From positions 1 through 45,892 of the forward strand of contig CANPXW010000008.1 of the NCBI GenBank assembly GCA_947587025.1: a stretch of 45,892 bases of DNA, written 5' to 3'. Each line of letters starts with the position of its first letter. The first letter of the stretch is position 1. Of the stretch, positions 15,784-24,259 are shown piece after piece. Source of the DNA: an uncultured Oscillospiraceae bacterium. Its GTDB lineage: Bacteria; Bacillota; Clostridia; Oscillospirales; Oscillospiraceae. The notes beneath the pieces are model-generated. The model worked only from the letters and a program-made list of their open reading frames with translations, made no database searches and had not been told where the DNA came from. A program made the position numbers and the translations under genes.

Positions 15784-17814
15784 ATGAAAAAGATACTATC
15801 CATCCTGCTGGCCGGGGCGATGTGCCTGGGCCTGGCCGCCTGCGGCGGCAGCCCTGCCGGCAAGGCCGCCGCCGTTCCCACGGCGGACACGTCCGCTCTG
15901 GCCGCGCCGGAGCAGACCTATATCTCCGCGCCCATGACCCTGCCGGAGGGCGTGACGGAGCCCACCGCCGCAGCCGCTGAAGGGGATACCGTCTACCTGT
16001 GCGCCGGCGCCGCCCTGTATTCGCTGGACAGCGGCGGCACGGTGACCGGCTCTGTGGACCTGGCGGTGGACGAGGGCGCGGTGGCGGCCATGGCCCCCGC
16101 CGGGGACGGCACGCTCTGGCTGATGACCGTCCTTCAGCCCACGAACGGAGCCCAGCCCACCAGCGCCGTGTGCCGCCTGGACCCGGAGCAGGGCCAGGTG
16201 CTGGCCGCCTTCGATCTGCCCACAGCCAGCGCCTCCGCCGACATGTGCTCGGACGGGGAGGCCCGGCGGCTTTATATCTCCGCCAGCGCGGAGCTGCTGG
16301 TCCTGGACTGGGACGGCAACGAGCTTGCGCGGCTGCCGGGACAGGTGTACGACCTGGCTCTGGCGGCAGACGGGACGGTCTGCGCCCTGGACCAGCAGCC
16401 GGACGGGGCCTATCTGCTGACCTTGGACCTGGACGGCCAGCGCTGGGAGCGTGTCCTCGCCTTCGACTCCCAGGACGTGGGCCTTTACAGCGGCGGCCAG
16501 GGGCACGGCCTGCTGGCGGAGGTGGACGGCACGCTGTGCGGCCTTGCGCCGGACACCGCCGCCTTCACGCCCCTGCTGGACCTGGCTGCGGCCAACGTGA
16601 CCATGCTCTCAGCCGCCTTTCCCCTGGCAGACGGGGCGTTTTTGCTGAAGGACCAGTACAGCCCCGCCCTCTACATGGCCCGGCCCGGCGAGGCGGGCAG
16701 CGGGCCGGAGACGGTCACCCTGGCCGTGTTCGGCGCGGGGATGCTCACCCCGGCGGTGACGGCCTTCAACAACAGCCAGGATGCATACCGGGTGGTGCTC
16801 AAAGACTACTCCTACGACGAGCAAACGGGTGCCTATCTCGACTATTACGACACCGCCGGGCTGGCCCAGCTGGGGCTGGACATCGCATCCGGGGAGGGAC
16901 CGGACATCCTGGCCCTGGACGCCGCGCCGGTGTACCAATATATAAAGGATGGGCTGCTGGAGGACCTGTATCCCTACATCGACGCGGACCCGGACATCGG
17001 CCGGGAGGACCTGGACGGGACGCTGCTGGCGGCGCTGGAGACGGAGGGGGCGCTGTACGAGCTGGCGCCGGTGGCGCAGCTGCGCACGCTCATCGCGGCC
17101 CCCGGCGCGCTGGACGGTGTGGAGCTCGCCTGGTCCGCCCTGCTGGAGCGCTTCGACCAGGACGCCTTCGCCGGCGAGGGCGGCTCCGGGCTGCTGGAGG
17201 CCGGCGTGTGCGGGGACGGCTCTCCCTTCGTGGACTGGGAAAAGGGCGTCTGCGACTTTGAAAATGACGAATTTCTGGCCCTGCTGGCCCTGGCAAAGGG
17301 CGCCGAGCAGCCGGCGGAGAGCGGCGGCGCGGCCCTGCTGGTGCGCAGCGTGTTCGGCGGGGCGGCCCTGGCGCAGAACGCCGGGGAGCTGGGGCTGGCC
17401 GGCCAGGTCCCGGCGCTGCGCGGCCTGCCCGGCCGGGAGGGGGAGCGGTATCTGCTCAGCCCCCTGATGGACTTCGGCATTTTGGCACAGTCGGAGCACA
17501 AGGACGGGGCATGGGCCTTCCTGCGCACGCTGTTGACCGAGCCCAACGGCATGTGGCTGGGACATTTTCTGGCAAAGGACGCCGGGGCGGATGCGCCCGC
17601 GCCGGAGGGGCTGTCGGCGGAGGAGCTGGCCCAGCTGGACCAGGCGGCGGATGCGGCCTTCTCCGCTGCAGGCGGGGTCTTTCACCGGGACATGTACGTC
17701 GCCGCCATCCTCCGGGAGGAGACTGCGCCCTATTTCGCCGGCCAGGCCGGCGCGGAGGACGCCGCCTCGGCCATCCAAAACCGGGTGAGCCTGTACCTGT
17801 CCGAGCGGCAGTGA
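15784..17814 (+). CDS. Propeller plus solute-binding-domain lipoprotein, paralogue 2
   Basis: 676 aa. Lipoprotein signal with lipobox LAAC (Cys20), so anchored to the outer face of the membrane. Same design as the upstream protein: an N-terminal propeller-like region (about 40-310, DGTLWLMTVL, DGTVCALDQQ) and a C-terminal solute-binding-like region starting AVTAFNNSQDAYRVVLKDYS, with GPDILALDAAP and a final RVSLYLSERQ. AAGGAG precedes the ATG. The pair arose by duplication and diverged strongly; one keeps a lipid anchor, the other appears to be released or differently retained. A terminator serving the converging gene follows. The ligand cannot be told from sequence. Confidence 0.78.
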   Translation: MKKILSILLAGAMCLGLAACGGSPAGKAAAVPTADTSALAAPEQTYISAPMTLPEGVTEPTAAAAEGDTVYLCAGAALYSLDSGGTVTGSVDLAVDEGAVAAMAPAGDGTLWLMTVLQPTNGAQPTSAVCRLDPEQGQVLAAFDLPTASASADMCSDGEARRLYISASAELLVLDWDGNELARLPGQVYDLALAADGTVCALDQQPDGAYLLTLDLDGQRWERVLAFDSQDVGLYSGGQGHGLLAEVDGTLCGLAPDTAAFTPLLDLAAANVTMLSAAFPLADGAFLLKDQYSPALYMARPGEAGSGPETVTLAVFGAGMLTPAVTAFNNSQDAYRVVLKDYSYDEQTGAYLDYYDTAGLAQLGLDIASGEGPDILALDAAPVYQYIKDGLLEDLYPYIDADPDIGREDLDGTLLAALETEGALYELAPVAQLRTLIAAPGALDGVELAWSALLERFDQDAFAGEGGSGLLEAGVCGDGSPFVDWEKGVCDFENDEFLALLALAKGAEQPAESGGAALLVRSVFGGAALAQNAGELGLAGQVPALRGLPGREGERYLLSPLMDFGILAQSEHKDGAWAFLRTLLTEPNGMWLGHFLAKDAGADAPAPEGLSAEELAQLDQAADAAFSAAGGVFHRDMYVAAILREETAPYFAGQAGAEDAASAIQNRVSLYLSERQ

Positions 17815-17821
17815 CGCCGCA

Positions 17822-17856
17822 CAAAAAAGAAGGGCCGCTGCGGGATGCAGCGGCTC
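17822..17856. terminator. Terminator between converging genes
   Basis: GCCGCTGC and GCAGCGGC form an 8-bp stem with a 5-nt loop. A strong T tract (TTCTTTTTT) follows on the minus strand, ending the surface-protein gene. Confidence 0.85.
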
Positions 17857-17878
17857 TTCAGCTATGTTACATTTATCA

Positions 17879-20386
17879 TCAGCGGGCGGACTTTCTCTTT
17901 CTGTCCAGCGTCAGCGCCAGACCCAGCAGGCAGCCGGCCATCAGCATCACCCAAGGCGCGAGGCTGGTGTCATCCCCGGTAGCGGGGACGCTGCTGGCGG
18001 GGGTCGTGGAAGTGGCGGACGCCGCCCGGTAGACGATGGCGAAAACGGAGAACTGGTCCGTCTCGAAGGTGACGGTGTTCTGCTCGCTGTCCTTATCCTT
18101 TAGCAGCGTGGCCCTGCCATCGTGCAGGCGCACCACGGCGTACTCCCGCCCGGCGGCCTGCAGGTCCTTGGGCACCGCCACGGTGACGCTGATGGGCTCG
18201 TTGGTGGTCTCCACCTGCTCCTTCGGCGCGCTGCCGACGGTCTTGTACAGAGTCAGGTCCAGATATTCGCCCACGGTATAGCCCGACGCGGCGGTCTGGA
18301 CAGCCTGCTTCTCGGGGTCGGTGACCCCCTCGGCGACCTTCTCCTCCAGGGTGATGGTGATCTCCTCGCCCAGCTCCAGCTGGCGCTGTTCCTCTTCCGT
18401 GAGGACTGCGGCAGCCAGGTCCTTGACGGGCGTGGCGAAGCTGGCCGTGGGAGCGCCGCCCTCGACCTGGGTCTCCGTGTCCAGCGTGCCGTCGCCCTTG
18501 CCCTTGACGGCGACGGTAGTCGTGACGTCATCGGCAGCAGCCGGCTCAAAGGCGTCCTTGGCGACCGTGACGGTCACGTCGCCGGCCTTGGCGGGCGTGC
18601 CGGTGATGGTCAGGGTGGCGGTATCATCGCCCGCCTCGACCTTGGAAACGGTCAGGTCCTTGTCAGACAGGGTGAATTTCTCAGCGGCAGCGGGGGAGGC
18701 AAACTTCGCGCCGGCGGCGGTCAGGACGATGTCGCCGCCATCGGTCCCCACCTCCAGGGTGGTGGTGCCGGACAGCTCGACGGTGGGCGCGGCTACGGTG
18801 ATGCTCGCCGTGGCATCCCCGGCGGCCGCAGGCGTGAAGGCGTCCTTGGTGACCGTTATCGTCAGCGTGCCGGCGCTCTTGGCCGCGCCTTCCATCGTCA
18901 GGGTGGCGGTCTTGCCGTCCACGGCAACGCTCTTGACCGTCAGCCCCTCAACCCCACCAGGGGTATATTTCGTGGCATCATTGCTCTGGAATTCCGCGTC
19001 GCCCGTCACAGTGAGCTTGATGGTAGAGACGCTCTCGCCCGCCGTTATCTGGGCCGGGGCCGCCTGCAGGGTGACGCTTGGCGCGGGCTTATCGTTGACG
19101 GTGACATTTGCGCTGACCGGCCCGCCAGGCTGCACCTGGAAGGCGGAGGCTTCCGCCTTGATGGTCAGCTGGCCCGCCGTGGTGGGAGCGGTGCTCAGCT
19201 TGACCGTGGCGGTCGTGCTGCCCTCAGTCGCGGTGACGCTCTCCAGAACCGCGCCGGTGCCGCCCTCGATGGAGAAGCCCGTTTGGCCAGAGACAGCTTT
19301 GAACTTCCCTCCCTGCGCGGTGAGCGTTATATCCTTATTCTCGCCCACTGTGAGCTCAGTCGGCGCTGCGCTGAGGGTGATGGTGGGCGCTTTGACGGTG
19401 ACGCTCGCCGTGGCTTCTGCGGCAGCCTCGGGCGTGAAGGCGTCCTTGGCGACCTTTATCTTCAGCGTGCCGGCGGCATTGGCAGCGCCTTTCATCGTCA
19501 GGGTGGCGGTCTTGCCGTCCACAGCAACGCTCTCGACCATCAGCCCGGTAACAGCCTCAATGGTGTATTTCGCGGTATCTGTGCTCTGGAAGTTCGCATC
19601 GCCCTCAGCTGTGAGCTTAATGGTAGAGACGTTCTCGCCAGCTGTGATTTCGGTCGGCTCAGCGGACAAACTTACACTGGGAGCGTTGACCGTGACCGTT
19701 GCTTGGACCTGCGCTGACGGCTGATATTTGAACACTGTCGGCTCCATCGTAACAGTGAGCTGGCCCGCCTTGCTGGGTGCGCCGTTCAAAGTCAGAGTAG
19801 CGGTCGTATCACTTTCCGTCACACTGACAGAACTCAATTCCACGCCATCAATCCCGATGATACCAAAGCCCGTTTTCTCCCCGGTCTGCTTAAAGTGCCC
19901 GTTGCCACCAGCGGTCAAGGTGATAGTAGTGTCCTTGCCTGCTGTGATGGGTCCTCCTGTCACGTTGAAGGTTTCCATAGCGGTAACACTGACCGTTGCT
20001 GTGACAGTTTCTCCTGATGGCTGATGCTCCGCTTCAAAGGCTGCTTTATTCACAGTAATCGTCAGCGTTCCAGACTGGGACGGCTTGCCGCTCACAGTTA
20101 GCGTAGCAGTATCCTTTGAAGTGGACGTTTGGGACACGACCACCGAGTCTATTTTCAAATCGGTATCATATGGCGCAGAAAAAGAGATTTGTCCCTTAGG
20201 GTCATCAACAAATTGACCTTCACCCGTTGCAGTGATCTTGATCTCGCTGGCATCCTCACCGACTTTCAGGGTGCCTACCGCAGAAATGTCGACCGCAGCC
20301 GCCGCAAATGCCGATACCGGCAGCAGGGCCGTCAGCAGGCACAGGGTCATGACGGCGGCCAGGATACGTTTTCTCGTCTTTTTCAT
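17879..20386 (-). CDS. Wall-anchored surface protein with six Ig-like modules
   Basis: 835 aa. Signal peptide ending near AFAAA (about residue 30). Six tandem modules of about 97-105 aa, each beta-rich with the pattern LSAxPTxITxGE, xxTATLTxxGxxxxAGxLTI, then KDAFxP. Modules 3 and 5 are closest to each other, and 2, 4 and 6 share a different variant. A further beta domain (about 635-790) precedes VPATG (800-804), a hydrophobic segment and RKRKSAR, a sortase sorting signal with V in place of L. AAGGAGGT lies 10 nt before the ATG. It is probably linked to peptidoglycan by a sortase encoded elsewhere. An adhesive or stalk role is inference; no ligand-binding motif is visible. Confidence 0.82.
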   Translation of the reverse strand: MKKTRKRILAAVMTLCLLTALLPVSAFAAAAVDISAVGTLKVGEDASEIKITATGEGQFVDDPKGQISFSAPYDTDLKIDSVVVSQTSTSKDTATLTVSGKPSQSGTLTITVNKAAFEAEHQPSGETVTATVSVTAMETFNVTGGPITAGKDTTITLTAGGNGHFKQTGEKTGFGIIGIDGVELSSVSVTESDTTATLTLNGAPSKAGQLTVTMEPTVFKYQPSAQVQATVTVNAPSVSLSAEPTEITAGENVSTIKLTAEGDANFQSTDTAKYTIEAVTGLMVESVAVDGKTATLTMKGAANAAGTLKIKVAKDAFTPEAAAEATASVTVKAPTITLSAAPTELTVGENKDITLTAQGGKFKAVSGQTGFSIEGGTGAVLESVTATEGSTTATVKLSTAPTTAGQLTIKAEASAFQVQPGGPVSANVTVNDKPAPSVTLQAAPAQITAGESVSTIKLTVTGDAEFQSNDATKYTPGGVEGLTVKSVAVDGKTATLTMEGAAKSAGTLTITVTKDAFTPAAAGDATASITVAAPTVELSGTTTLEVGTDGGDIVLTAAGAKFASPAAAEKFTLSDKDLTVSKVEAGDDTATLTITGTPAKAGDVTVTVAKDAFEPAAADDVTTTVAVKGKGDGTLDTETQVEGGAPTASFATPVKDLAAAVLTEEEQRQLELGEEITITLEEKVAEGVTDPEKQAVQTAASGYTVGEYLDLTLYKTVGSAPKEQVETTNEPISVTVAVPKDLQAAGREYAVVRLHDGRATLLKDKDSEQNTVTFETDQFSVFAIVYRAASATSTTPASSVPATGDDTSLAPWVMLMAGCLLGLALTLDRKRKSAR

Positions 20387-20439
20387 TTGGTTTGGGACCT
20401 CCTTCCAAATGCTGCGCGTGGTTAGTGGTTATAAACATA

Positions 20440-20468
20440 GTTATACATTAGTATATCTCATACTTTAA
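20440..20468 (-). promoter_or_regulatory. Promoter of the wall-anchored protein gene
   Basis: Minus strand: -35 TTAAAG (20463-20468), 17-bp spacer, -10 TATAAC (20440-20445). The leader is about 45 nt. Confidence 0.5.
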
Positions 20469-20530
20469 CACAACCCCCCCGCTTGTCTACCCCTTTGGGG
20501 GCTCCCGGCAAATTTTTATGCCCGCCATAA

Positions 20531-20561
20531 CAAAAGAAGCGGCCTTGCGGTCGCTTCTTTT
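20531..20561. terminator. Terminator at the end of the feo operon
   Basis: AAAAGAAGCG and CGCTTCTTTT arms with a short GC-rich top form a hairpin whose own arms supply the T tract in either direction. Confidence 0.85.
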
Positions 20562-20600
20562 GCTGTACATGTAGGAGGTATATCTGAAAAGGTGATGCGC

Positions 20601-20768
20601 TTATTTTTGTGGACGGCAGGCGTGGCCGCAGTGGGCGCAGTCGCCGCTGCAGCCGCCTTTCCCCGCCTTTTTGTCCCGGCGCATGGAGCGTATCACGCTG
20701 ATGACGCCCGCCAGGATACAGGCACTGACCAGGATGTCGCCGCCGTAAAGGGCCAGGAAGCGTCCCAT
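20601..20768 (-). CDS. FeoB-associated Cys-rich membrane protein
   Basis: 55 aa. One N-terminal membrane segment (about 9-26, GGDILVSACILAGVISVI), then a basic stretch and a Cys-rich tail CSGDCAHCGHACRPQK. This is the architecture of the small proteins that follow feoB in many Firmicutes. The ATG at 20768 lies 4 nt after the FeoB stop; the longer open frame upstream overlaps FeoB and is Arg/Cys-rich noise. Metal binding by the Cys/His tail is suggested but unproven. Last gene of the feo operon. Confidence 0.85.
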   Translation of the reverse strand: MGRFLALYGGDILVSACILAGVISVIRSMRRDKKAGKGGCSGDCAHCGHACRPQK

Positions 20769-20772
20769 GGCC

Positions 20773-23163
20773 TCAAGCCTTCGCGGACACGCTGCGTACG
20801 TTCCGGGCCGCCGTGTGCTCCAGGTCCGGCGCCGGCCGCAGCAGCAGCCACAGCATCCCCGCCAGCACCAGGGCCGCCGCCACAGTGCCGATACCAAAGC
20901 CTGCGCCGGTGAACAGCTGCCCGGCCTGGTAGACGATGAGGCTCACCGCGTAGGCGAACCCGCACATCCAGCCGATGGCCGCCCAGGTCCACTTGCCGTT
21001 GTTCATCTCCCGGCGGATGGCGCCGATGGCAGCGAAGCAGGGCGCGCACAGCAGGTTGAATATCATGAAGGAGTAGGCGGTGACGGCGGTGTAGGCCGTG
21101 CCGATCTCCATGGTCAGGTTGCCCGGATACAGCACGCCCAGGGTGCTGACCACCTCCTCCTTGGCGATGAGGCCGGTGATGGTGGCCACGGTGGCCTGCC
21201 AATTGCCGAAGCCCAGGGGGGCGAAGATAAAGGCGATGGCCCCGCCGATGGCCGCCAGCAGGGAGGCGTTGTTGTCCTCCACCATGCCGAAGCGGCCGTT
21301 CTCCACGCCGAAGCCCTGCAGGAACCAGAGCACGATGGAGCTGAGAAGAATGATGGTGCCGGCGCGCTTTATGAAGCTCCAGCCCCGCTCCCACATGGCC
21401 CGCAGCACGTTTTTCGCCTGGGGGGCGTGGTAGGCGGGCAGCTCCATGACGAAGGGGGCGGGCTCGCCGGCGAAGGCCTTGCACTTCTTGAGGATGATGC
21501 CGCTGATGACCACGGCGGCGATGCCGATGAAGAACGCGGAGGTGGCCACCAGGGAGGAGCCGCCGAACAGCGCCCCAGCGAACAGGGCGATGATGGGCAT
21601 TTTCGCCCCGCAGGGGATAAAGCCGGTGGTCATGATGGTCATCTTCCGGTCCCGGTCCTGCTCAATGGTACGGCTGGCCATGATGCCCGGCACGCCGCAG
21701 CCGGTGGCCACCAGCATGGGGATGAAGCTCTTGCCGCTAAGGCCGAACCGGCGGAAGATGCGGTCCATGATGAAGGCCACACGGGCCATGTAGCCCACGT
21801 CCTCCAGGATGGCCAGCAGCAAAAACAGCACCAGCATCTGGGGCACGAAGCCCAGCACGGCGCCCACGCCGCCCACGATGCCGTCCAGCACCAGGCTGGT
21901 GACCACCTCGCCGCAGCCCAGGGCGGAGAGAAGCTTTTCCGCCAGCACCGGGATGCCGGGCACCCACACGCCGTAGTCGGACGGGTCGGGCTCGGGCACG
22001 GTCAGCGCCTCGTCATAGAGCGCCTCGGTCAGCTCCACGGTCTCGGTCTGGCCGGTCTCGTCGTCGTAAAAATAGACCTCCTCGTCCCCGGCCTCGTAGG
22101 CCTCGATGACGGCGCTGGCCTCCTCAAAGGCACCGGCGTCCTCCTCCCAGGCGTCCTTGTCCGCCGTGAAGGGCACGAACCAGCCGTCCCCGAACAGGCC
22201 GTCGTTGGCCCAGTCGGTGCCCATGGTGCCGATGGAGAAGCTCCAGCCGCCCATGGCGATGGAGTAGATGAGAAGCATCACGCAGGCAAAAATGGGCAGG
22301 GCCAGCCAGCGGTTGGTGACCACCCGGTCGATCCTGTCGGAGGCGGACATCTTCTCCCGGCCGCCGGCGCGGACGTGGCAGTCCTTCATCACGGCGGTTA
22401 TGTAGTCGTAGCGCTGGGCGGTGATGATGCTCTCCGCGTCGTCGTCCATCTCCCGCTCGCAGTCGAGAATGTCCTGCTCCAGGTGGGCCAGCGCGTCCTT
22501 GGAAAGGCCCAGCTGCTCGGCCACCTTTTCGTCCCGCTCGAACAGCTTGATGGCGTACCAGCGCTGCTGCTCGGCCGGCTTTTCGTGCACCGCCACCTCC
22601 TCGATATGGGCCAGGGCGTGCTCCACGCACCCGGCGAACCGGTGCTGGGGCTCCGTTTTCCGGCCGCTCCGGGCCAGGGCGATGGCGGCCTCCGCAGCGG
22701 CCTTCACCCCGTCGCCCTTCAGGGCCGAGATCTCCATCACCTGGCAGTCCAGGGCTTTTGCCAGCTTCTTCACGTCTATTTTATCGCCGCTCTTGCGCAC
22801 CACGTCCATCATGTTGATGGCCACCAGCACCGGGATGCCCAGCTCCACCAGCTGGGTGGTCAGGTACAGGTTCCGCTCCAGGTTGGTGCCGTCCACGATG
22901 TTCAATATGGCGTCCGGCCGCTCCTGGACCAGGTAGTTGCGGGCCACCACTTCCTCCAGGGTGTAGGGGGACAGGGAGTAGATGCCGGGCAGGTCCGTGA
23001 CCGTCACATCTTTGTGGTCCCGCAGCTTGCCCTCCTTCTTCTCCACCGTCACGCCCGGCCAGTTGCCCACATACTGATTGGCCCCGGTCAGGGCGTTGAA
23101 CAGGGTGGTCTTGCCGCAGTTGGGGTTGCCCGCAAGGGCTATCGTGATATTCTTTTCCGCCAT
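20773..23163 (-). CDS. feoB: Ferrous iron transporter FeoB
   Basis: 796 aa, full length. The N-terminal G domain has GNPNCGKT (12-19), PGVTVE, DLPG, NMMD and SALKG boxes. A helical GDI-like domain follows (to about 270), then membrane segments with two conserved gate regions (CGVPGIMASRT and CGAKMPI). A long acidic loop (about 325-410, rich in Glu, Asp and aromatic residues) separates the early membrane helices. FeoB moves Fe2+ across the cytoplasmic membrane, driven by nucleotide hydrolysis. It lies behind two feoA genes, and GAGAGG precedes the ATG. Confidence 0.97.
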   Translation of the reverse strand: MAEKNITIALAGNPNCGKTTLFNALTGANQYVGNWPGVTVEKKEGKLRDHKDVTVTDLPGIYSLSPYTLEEVVARNYLVQERPDAILNIVDGTNLERNLYLTTQLVELGIPVLVAINMMDVVRKSGDKIDVKKLAKALDCQVMEISALKGDGVKAAAEAAIALARSGRKTEPQHRFAGCVEHALAHIEEVAVHEKPAEQQRWYAIKLFERDEKVAEQLGLSKDALAHLEQDILDCEREMDDDAESIITAQRYDYITAVMKDCHVRAGGREKMSASDRIDRVVTNRWLALPIFACVMLLIYSIAMGGWSFSIGTMGTDWANDGLFGDGWFVPFTADKDAWEEDAGAFEEASAVIEAYEAGDEEVYFYDDETGQTETVELTEALYDEALTVPEPDPSDYGVWVPGIPVLAEKLLSALGCGEVVTSLVLDGIVGGVGAVLGFVPQMLVLFLLLAILEDVGYMARVAFIMDRIFRRFGLSGKSFIPMLVATGCGVPGIMASRTIEQDRDRKMTIMTTGFIPCGAKMPIIALFAGALFGGSSLVATSAFFIGIAAVVISGIILKKCKAFAGEPAPFVMELPAYHAPQAKNVLRAMWERGWSFIKRAGTIILLSSIVLWFLQGFGVENGRFGMVEDNNASLLAAIGGAIAFIFAPLGFGNWQATVATITGLIAKEEVVSTLGVLYPGNLTMEIGTAYTAVTAYSFMIFNLLCAPCFAAIGAIRREMNNGKWTWAAIGWMCGFAYAVSLIVYQAGQLFTGAGFGIGTVAAALVLAGMLWLLLRPAPDLEHTAARNVRSVSAKA

Positions 23164-23175
23164 TTCACACGCCTC

Positions 23176-23394
23176 TCATTCCACAACGATCATTTCGCTG
23201 TCCGCCTTGCGCAGACTCAGCTCGTAGCCCCGGATGGTGATCTCGATGGGGTCCCCCAGGGGCGCTACCTTGCGCACATAGATATCCTCGCCCTTGGTGA
23301 TGCCCATGTCCATGATGCGGCGCTTCACCGCGCCGGTGCCCTCCAGGCGCACCACCTTCACCGTCTGGCCCACCCTGGCCTGTCTCAATGTCAT
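23176..23394 (-). CDS. feoA: FeoA-type SH3-like protein (second copy)
   Basis: 72 aa, all FeoA domain: VGQTVKVVRLEGTGAVKRRIMDMGITKGEDIYV followed by APLGDPIEITIRGYELSLRKADSEMIVVE. The GDPIEIxIRGYELSLRKxEA-like ending is the classical FeoA motif. It is thought to bind FeoB and tune its GTPase or complex assembly. AAGGAGAG lies before the ATG. It is 12 nt upstream of feoB. Confidence 0.93.
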   Translation of the reverse strand: MTLRQARVGQTVKVVRLEGTGAVKRRIMDMGITKGEDIYVRKVAPLGDPIEITIRGYELSLRKADSEMIVVE

Positions 23395-23415
23395 GTCCCT
23401 CTCTCCTTTCCGTCC

Positions 23416-23625
23416 TCAGACAAAGATCTTCCGGGCCATCTCCTCGCTGATGGCCACCCGGGTGTCCCGAACGCTGACGATCAGGTTGCCCCCGATGTCG
23501 TTGACCACCGTCACGGGGCTGCCCGTCACAAAGCCCAGTCCCTCCAGGAACTGCCGCGTCTCCGGCTTGCCGCCGATGTGGGTGATGAGACTGCTCTGTC
23601 CCTTTTGCAGCATGGTGAGTAGCAT
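23416..23625 (-). CDS. feoA: FeoA-type SH3-like protein (first copy)
   Basis: 69 aa from the ATG at 23625, chosen because GGAGG lies 8 nt upstream; an earlier TTG is too close to it. FeoA-like: GKPETRQFLEGLGFVTGSPVTVVNDIGGNLIVSVRDTRVAISEEMARKIFV, the variant that ends in the MARKI/FV motif. First gene of the feo operon. Tandem unlike FeoA proteins ahead of FeoB are common in Clostridia and may act together. Confidence 0.92.
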   Translation of the reverse strand: MLLTMLQKGQSSLITHIGGKPETRQFLEGLGFVTGSPVTVVNDIGGNLIVSVRDTRVAISEEMARKIFV

Positions 23626-23646
23626 CCGCAAGACCTCCGTCCATTC

Positions 23647-23678
23647 TTATTAGTCTATGAAAACTAATAATTATTAGC
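23647..23678 (-). promoter_or_regulatory. Iron-box-like operator of the feo operon
   Basis: Three half-sites: TTATTAGT (23647-23654), ACTAATAA (23663-23670) and TTATTAGC (23671-23678). The last two form the perfect palindrome CTAATAATTATTAG; the first two form an 8-bp inverted repeat with an 8-bp gap. Placed just downstream of the predicted start, it fits a Fur- or DtxR-type repressor site. Confidence 0.6.
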
Positions 23679-23697
23679 TCTCGCTAACAGCAGTGCT

Positions 23698-23726
23698 ATT
23701 GTAAGCCGCCCCTAACCAAATGTCAA
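23698..23726 (-). promoter_or_regulatory. Promoter of the feo operon
   Basis: Minus strand: -35 TTGACA (23721-23726), 17-bp spacer, -10 TACAAT (23698-23703). The predicted start is near 23691 with a leader of about 65 nt. Confidence 0.85.
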
Positions 23727-23833
23727 GACAAAAGTTTGTCACTCCTTACCGATTCGGCGTTCTGCCCAGTTCCGGCATGTCGATTTCCTGCAAAATGTTA
23801 GTAATAACAAACATATGCCCCCATCCGCATTTT

Positions 23834-23862
23834 TTGACATTCCCGCGCATATATGGTAGAAT
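23834..23862 (+). promoter_or_regulatory. Promoter of the FakA-M-like gene
   Basis: TTGACA (23834-23839), 17-bp spacer, TAGAAT (23857-23862). The leader is about 64 nt with AGGGAGA before the ATG. Confidence 0.85.
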
Positions 23863-23932
23863 GCTTGTACCATCCGCGCCCCCGTCTGCGGGGCATGACC
23901 ACGACCATCACATATTTTAGGGAGAATCATAC

Positions 23933-24184
23933 ATGCTGGAATACCGCTTTGATACGCAGCTGCTCATCGAGGGCCACGACCTGGATGAGGACGAGATCCA
24001 CGACTACATCATGGCCAACATCCCCGGCGACTGCCTGCTGGCCGTGGGCGACGAGGACCTTATCAAGATCCACTTCCATACCAACATCCCCTGGAAGGTG
24101 CTGGAGTACTGCGCCAGCCTGGGGGACATCTACGACGTGGTGGTGGAGAACATGGAGCGCCAGGAGAACGGCCTGAAGGGCTGA
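23933..24184 (+). CDS. Stand-alone FakA middle-domain-like protein (83 aa)
   Basis: 83 aa, acidic, no signal peptide. IPGDCLLAVGDEDLIKIHFHTNIPWKVLEYCASLGDI strongly resembles the middle domain of the DAK2-type fatty acid kinase subunit FakA (YloV), which reads GDSLLVVGDxxLxKVHxHTNxPGxVLEYALxxG. Here this domain is the whole protein: the ATP-binding DAK2 domain and the C-terminal FakB-contact domain are absent. The HxH pair (His47, His49) is kept, while the Cys of the FakA YGYCTE motif aligns with Asp7 (YRFDTQ). The gene has its own strong promoter and AGGGAGA before the ATG. A regulatory or scaffold role is possible but unknown; catalysis is unlikely. Confidence 0.75.
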   Translation: MLEYRFDTQLLIEGHDLDEDEIHDYIMANIPGDCLLAVGDEDLIKIHFHTNIPWKVLEYCASLGDIYDVVVENMERQENGLKG

Positions 24185-24202
24185 CGGCCGGCGCGTACAG
24201 AA

Positions 24203-24239
24203 AATATCCCTTGACAAATTTCTTGTCAAGGGATATTAT
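24203..24239 (+). promoter_or_regulatory. Promoter inside a perfect hairpin upstream of the XRE gene
   Basis: TTGACA (24211-24216), 17-bp spacer, TATTAT (24234-24239). The same bases form a perfect 15-bp inverted repeat with a 5-nt loop (arms 24203-24217 and 24223-24237). It may end the upstream gene, act as operator for the XRE protein, or both. Confidence 0.75.
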
Positions 24240-24259
24240 TTATCCAGGAGGTGGATGCC

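Noticed and set aside
20767-23622. 950-codon plus-strand open frame opposite feoB
   Set aside because: Low-complexity Gly/His/Ala translation; feoA-feoB on the other strand are certain.
23720-23930. Short frames in the gap between the feo and FakA-M-like genes
   Set aside because: They cross two strong divergent promoters and lack ribosome binding sites; the gap is fully explained as regulatory DNA.
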